Shown one piece after another: positions 60,021 through 64,000 of a DNA stretch of 64,000 nucleotides. A program made the position numbers and the translations under genes. Each line of letters begins with the position of its first letter. Position 1 is the first letter of the stretch. A model generated the notes under the pieces. The model ran no database searches, was not told where the DNA came from, and was given only the letters and a program-made list of their open reading frames with translations. This stretch comes from an uncultured Actinomycetes bacterium. Its GTDB lineage: Bacteria; Actinomycetota; Actinomycetes; Nanopelagicales; Nanopelagicaceae. Where the stretch lies: positions 1-64,000 of the forward strand of contig CAILHY010000023.1 in the NCBI GenBank assembly GCA_903834145.1, given 5' to 3'.

Positions 60021-63000
60021 CCAGTAAATCGTTGAGGTCTTGTTCAGTGAGCAAATCTGTTGGTCGATCGGTAATACCTGTTGGGACGTAATGGAAGGCC
60101 GCGCTCACAGTAGAGACATCCACTCCTTCTAGTTTTGCCCATGCAAGGCGATACATGGCAAGTTGAATTGAAGCAGATGCACCCAGCTTTTTAGACCCTG
60201 TCTTCCAATCCACAACTTCGAAGCGATCGCCATCTGAATCGCTGATTTTGTAGACAGCATCGATGCGTCCACGCACAAGAACACCCGCGACCATTGTTTC
60301 AAAAGGAACCTCGATTGCATGAGGTTGGCGATTTCCCCATTCGCTCGAGAGCCAGGTGGCCTTAAGTTCCTCAAGAGTTTGATCAGGCTCCAGTTGGTCG
60401 ATCGGGTCTAAGTCATCCTCATCAAAGAGCGTGGCATAGCCGAAATGCTTTTCGACCCACAAGTGGAAAACGGTACCCCTGCGTGAATATTCATCTTGCG
60501 GCCGGGGCATTGGCCGACGTATAGAAAGAACTAATTCTTCAGGGTTTTCACGAAGTGCAACGAGGGTAGAAACCGACAAACGCGGTGGCAAAAATACCGG
60601 CGCCTTTTCTTTGCTTGTCTTCATTTCATTGATTAGTGCCTGGGCATCTCGAACCCAAGATTGAATTTCAAGATCTTCGAGCGCACCTGCCTCTAGGTTA
60701 TATGCCTGGCTTTTGCGAACGAGGGCGTTTGCTTCATCAAACTTCTCGCGCCTGGCGCCGAGAGGATCTCGAGGCCAAAAACCAGATTTCGGATTTTCTA
60801 ATTGTGGATTAACGGCGCCGTCGACTAATTCACTTTCGGAGAGAACCTTTCCGCCATGGTCTCGAGCAACGCGCAATACGACTTCATAGAGAACACTTGG
60901 ATCTACCGGCCTTTTGCCTCCACGCCACCGTGATGTCGTGCAAAGTAGATGCGTACGTGCACGGGTGACGGCGACATACCCCAGCCGAATTTCCTCGACC
61001 AACTTTTGATTCTTACATTCAACAGCGAATGCTTCGAATTTCTTGCCAAGTAATGTATTAGTCGTGCACTGCGAAATGTCTAAAACGGGAAGTTCAGAAT
61101 AGTCTCCACGTAATGCGAAGGGAATATGCTTTTCATTCTTGAGCCAGTTATCGGACTCCTTGCCTTTATTAGGGAATGTCTCCTGAGCAAGCCCAGGCAC
61201 CGCAACAACATCCCATTCGGCGCCTTTTGCATTGTGTACCGTGAGAATTTGTACGACATCGCGACGTACTTCAGGGGCACCGGATTTAAGTCCACCTTCT
61301 TCATCAGAGGCGACATCAAGCCAGAGAAGGAATTCAGAGACAGTGCCTCCGCTACGAGCGAACTTGGTAGCTTCATCGATGAATCGATCTAGATGGCGCC
61401 GTCCGTTTTGGGTTCCATCACGCAGCAAAACTTCAACATCGAGAAAGAGATACTCCTCGATTTCGCAGATGAGATCTACCAGTGGCCCACCTGCACGAGA
61501 GCGCAGTCGTCGCAGGTCGGCTGCAAAGTGCATCAGGCGGGTATACCCGATGGCGGTGAATGTTTCTTTATCTGCCTGCGCGATTTCATCCAGTGCCTCA
61601 ATAAGGCTTCCAGAAAATTGGTCGTCAGCTTCCTCGCTCATGGGATTACCTGCAGCGATTTTGGAGATGAAGGACTTTGAGTCTTCATGAGATTTCTCAG
61701 CTTTTGAGCGTGAATAACGCCCCAATGCAGAAATATCTGCCGCGCCCAAATTGATGCGCGGACCAGCAAGGTGACGCATAAGGGCGGCCCCAGAATCTGG
61801 ATCAGTAATGATGCGAAGGAGTGAGATGACATCGGCTACTTCGGCCACATGAATCAGCCCACCCACCCCAAGAACTTCTACAGGGATGTTCAATTGGCGA
61901 AGTGCAAGTTCGATATCTGGAATTTGAGTACGGGTTCGGGCAAGGACTGCGAAAGAGGCGCGTTTATTTTCAGGAAGTGCTGCTCTTTCAGGGCTAAACC
62001 AGAGGGGCTCAAAGTATTCGGCAATCGCATTGGCTTCGGCTTCTTGCGTTTCAAATATTCCGCAAGCAAGTTCGCCTTTTCCTGCATCAGAACGTGCGAC
62101 AAGTGGCGCGACTGGAACTTTCGTCTCGTGACGAATCGTTGATGAAATCTCATTAGCGAGTGTCAAAATCACTTGATCGTTACGGAAGGTCGTTGAGAGT
62201 GAGAATTGAGCAGGGCCCTTTTGGTTCAAGGTCTTTGGAAAATGATTAGCGAATGCTCCAATAGTTCCTGCTGATGCACCGCGCCATGTGTAGATCGCCT
62301 GGAAAGGATCGCCCACAGCCATAACAGGGTGGCCATTTCCAAAGAGAGCTGCGAGCATCCGAACTTGGGACTGTGAGGTGTCTTGGTACTCATCGAGCAA
62401 AACAACTTTGTAGCGTTGTCGTTCGCTCTCTCCGACTTCAGGAACTTCTACGGCTACTTTGGATGCCAGGAACATCTGATCGTCAAAAGAGAGCTGACCA
62501 TTCTTTTGCCGCTGCTCAATAAATTTCTCGACCATGGGCAAGATTGAGATTCGTTGATTAAGAATCTTCTGGACGCTGGCTACTTTGACAATGGGGCTAG
62601 CTCCCAAGGAATCGATATGTGACAAGACCCGCCTGGACTCGTGAACTATTTGTTCGGAGGTGCATTGATGTTCAAGCATGTATTTGGTTAATCCGATGAC
62701 ATCTTTAATGACGGTGCCAACTGCACTCTCGGAACGAAATTCCGAGTCGCCCCAATTGCGCACGAGTTCAGATGCCATCTGCCATACGGCTGCGTCTCCG
62801 ATTGGCTCATCTGCTGCATCGATACCAAAACGAATGGCTTGTTCGCCAAGGAGGCGCCCGGCATAGGAGTGGTAGGTCATAACTGCAGCGTCAATAGCTG
62901 TGTTTTTAGGTAAAAGGCCTGCGGCACGAAGTTGACGTAAGCGACTACGGATTCGGATACCGAGTTCACCTGCTGCTTTTCGAGTGAAGGTCAGACCAAG

Positions 63001-63216
63001 GATTTCATCGGGCGTGACTAAGCCATTGGCAACAAGGTAGAGAACGCGCGCACTCATGGTCTCTGTTTTTCCCGAACCAGCACCAGCGATAACAACGGCA
63101 GGTTCTAATGGCGCGGCAATAATGAGCGACTGCTCGGGAGTGGGTATGCGAATCTTGCTATCGACAATGCTCAGTGCTTTTGCGATGTCGGTGGGTGAAT
63201 ATTTGATTTCTGGCAT
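60010..63216 (-). CDS. UvrD/AddA-like helicase fused to PD-(D/E)XK nuclease
   Basis: A 1,068-residue SF1 helicase-nuclease (Rv3201c-type). Motif I is GAGSGKTETM (about 41-50), motif Ia LTFTRKAAGELG, motif II LLDEYQDTSQ, motif III VGDPFQAIYTWRG, motif V TVHNAKGAEWDVVAVPG and motif VI GYVAVTRARTHLLC. The C-terminal nuclease (about 880-1068) has GRIDAVYKI and VVDWKTGSKK. With the upstream AddB-like gene it should form an AdnAB/AddAB-type double-strand-break resection complex. The ATG forms TAATG with the stop of that gene. Its 3' end has been duplicated in a 16-bp tandem repeat. Confidence 0.93.
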   Translation of the reverse strand: MPEIKYSPTDIAKALSIVDSKIRIPTPEQSLIIAAPLEPAVVIAGAGSGKTETMSARVLYLVANGLVTPDEILGLTFTRKAAGELGIRIRSRLRQLRAAGLLPKNTAIDAAVMTYHSYAGRLLGEQAIRFGIDAADEPIGDAAVWQMASELVRNWGDSEFRSESAVGTVIKDVIGLTKYMLEHQCTSEQIVHESRRVLSHIDSLGASPIVKVASVQKILNQRISILPMVEKFIEQRQKNGQLSFDDQMFLASKVAVEVPEVGESERQRYKVVLLDEYQDTSQSQVRMLAALFGNGHPVMAVGDPFQAIYTWRGASAGTIGAFANHFPKTLNQKGPAQFSLSTTFRNDQVILTLANEISSTIRHETKVPVAPLVARSDAGKGELACGIFETQEAEANAIAEYFEPLWFSPERAALPENKRASFAVLARTRTQIPDIELALRQLNIPVEVLGVGGLIHVAEVADVISLLRIITDPDSGAALMRHLAGPRINLGAADISALGRYSRSKAEKSHEDSKSFISKIAAGNPMSEEADDQFSGSLIEALDEIAQADKETFTAIGYTRLMHFAADLRRLRSRAGGPLVDLICEIEEYLFLDVEVLLRDGTQNGRRHLDRFIDEATKFARSGGTVSEFLLWLDVASDEEGGLKSGAPEVRRDVVQILTVHNAKGAEWDVVAVPGLAQETFPNKGKESDNWLKNEKHIPFALRGDYSELPVLDISQCTTNTLLGKKFEAFAVECKNQKLVEEIRLGYVAVTRARTHLLCTTSRWRGGKRPVDPSVLYEVVLRVARDHGGKVLSESELVDGAVNPQLENPKSGFWPRDPLGARREKFDEANALVRKSQAYNLEAGALEDLEIQSWVRDAQALINEMKTSKEKAPVFLPPRLSVSTLVALRENPEELVLSIRRPMPRPQDEYSRRGTVFHLWVEKHFGYATLFDEDDLDPIDQLEPDQTLEELKATWLSSEWGNRQPHAIEVPFETMVAGVLVRGRIDAVYKISDSDGDRFEVVDWKTGSKKLGASASIQLAMYRLAWAKLEGVDVSTVSAAFHYVPTGITDRPTDLLTEQDLNDLLEKY

Positions 63217-64000
63217 TACTCCATCACCGCCCGACCATCACTTTGGATGGGGCAAACATTTCGAAGGTCGCAAGTTCTGCAACGTTCCCCAACCGTTGCT
63301 AAGAAAGTTGCCGCGCCCATACCTTCGGCAATCTCTTCAATATCTGCTTTAACTTTCTCCACATCTATTACGGGCTGCTTTCTGAGAGTTGCGTCCACTC
63401 CGTTTGCCAAATAGACAAGTTCAGCGCCAGCAGAAGTTCGACTTTCATGATTGAGAGCAAAGCCACCTTCAAGAATTGCAAGCTGATAGGCTGCCATCTG
63501 TCTATTCGCTTTTGCATCCTCAATTTGAATCATTGTCTTACCCGTTTTAAAATCAATAACGTAGAGATCGCCCTCGGCGGTGATTTCAAGCCGATCCGCG
63601 CTTCCGCTAATGAGAGCACGCCCAACGGTGATTTTAAACTTTGCTTCCACTCCAACGATTTCGTTGGTGCGACTTGTGTGATACTTAACGAATCGGTGAA
63701 TCATTTCAATGGCGCGATCCAAAGACGAAGTACTCACCCACCCCGTGGATGGTTCGATGAGTTTCCAGGCTGCTTGCAATTTCGCAACGAGATCGGCCTC
63801 AGTGAGAGTTCGATCGTTCTCCATGAGTTCTGCAAAGGCATGAATCGCCGAGCCCAAGACCTGCGCAGTGCTATCACCATTTTGACCACCGCTACGTTCA
63901 AGGAACCATTTCATTCCACATTCGGTGAAACTTTCAGCGCCACTGGGAGAAACTCGAACCAAATCATCAGGAGCAATAACAGGGGCGGTGCTACTGACCG
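63216..64000 (-). CDS. AddB/Rv3202c-like helicase-nuclease, C-terminal part only
   Basis: The C-terminal 260 residues of a larger protein; the frame is open to the window edge. It holds a PD-(D/E)XK nuclease domain: VRVSPSGAESFTECGMKWFL opening, GSADRLEIT and VIDFKTGKTM active-site motif. Iron-sulfur cysteines of the AddB type are present: one in FTECG and three in CRTCDLRNVC. Homologues such as Rv3202c/AdnA are about 1,050 residues with an N-terminal UvrD-like helicase. Coupled to the downstream partner by TAATG. Confidence 0.9.
   Translation of the reverse strand, partial: VSSTAPVIAPDDLVRVSPSGAESFTECGMKWFLERSGGQNGDSTAQVLGSAIHAFAELMENDRTLTEADLVAKLQAAWKLIEPSTGWVSTSSLDRAIEMIHRFVKYHTSRTNEIVGVEAKFKITVGRALISGSADRLEITAEGDLYVIDFKTGKTMIQIEDAKANRQMAAYQLAILEGGFALNHESRTSAGAELVYLANGVDATLRKQPVIDVEKVKADIEEIAEGMGAATFLATVGERCRTCDLRNVCPIQSDGRAVME

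Overview
The window looks like a chromosomal segment from a small, low-GC actinobacterium. I estimate roughly 45-48% GC by eye. RpoB, NusG, WhiB, SigR/RsrA, OdhA (SucA-Kgd), UPF0182, PDZ/Lon-like, UvrD2 and NudC all read as actinobacterial. A streamlined planktonic lineage such as the freshwater Nanopelagicales (acI) would fit the low GC, tight gene packing, Ni-superoxide dismutase and many apparently leaderless genes, but this placement is inference. I see no insertion sequence, prophage, rRNA or CRISPR array.

Layout. 1-6905 (- strand) is the transcription/translation block: tRNA-Trp, secE, nusG, rplK, rplA, rplJ, rplL, an unexpected small membrane-protein gene, and the 5' part of rpoB. 7044-10499 holds aspC and the coupled operon rpmG-hadA-hadB-murB downstream of tRNA-Thr and tRNA-Met. 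11571-18997 (+) is an amino-acid operon: GNAT acyltransferase, N-succinylamino acid racemase/OSBS-like enolase, membrane protein, PutA and L-serine deaminase. 18999-22108 (-) carries a minimal Tad set (tadA, tadB, tadC) and a degenerate GGDEF protein. 22667-26377 is the fused 2-oxoglutarate dehydrogenase gene, followed by a secreted protein, an HSL-type hydrolase and a DUF4287/DUF1801 protein.

29156-34702 (-) is an ABC importer operon ending in a fused glycerophosphodiesterase-inositol monophosphatase, the best candidate for an undescribed pathway (glycerophosphoinositol-like scavenging). 34851-40190 holds a beta-propeller-like protein, an esterase, an S9 peptidase, a UbiA prenyltransferase and the Ni-SOD gene beside its maturation protease. 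40191-47763 is the sigR/rsrA/SRAP and aroA-rsgA-hisN-copA neighbourhood. The aroA-rsgA gap is made entirely of five in-frame 12-bp repeats that encode an 18-codon mini-ORF coupled to rsgA. 47832-64000 follows tRNA-fMet and resembles the Mycobacterium tuberculosis Rv3193c-Rv3202c block: UPF0182, Lon-like protease, DUF2342, DUF5679, orphan ThiF/E1-like protein, WhiB7-like regulator, UvrD2, NudC and a pair of helicase-nucleases. Several proteins here have lost accessory domains.

Regulation. At least a dozen genes have a TANNNT hexamer 6-7 bases before the start codon and no Shine-Dalgarno sequence, suggesting leaderless transcripts. Short tandem arrays with 10-16 bp units sit at many gene boundaries, often at stop codons. 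The whiB7-like gene has a leader with a small ORF and an intrinsic terminator, the layout expected for attenuation.
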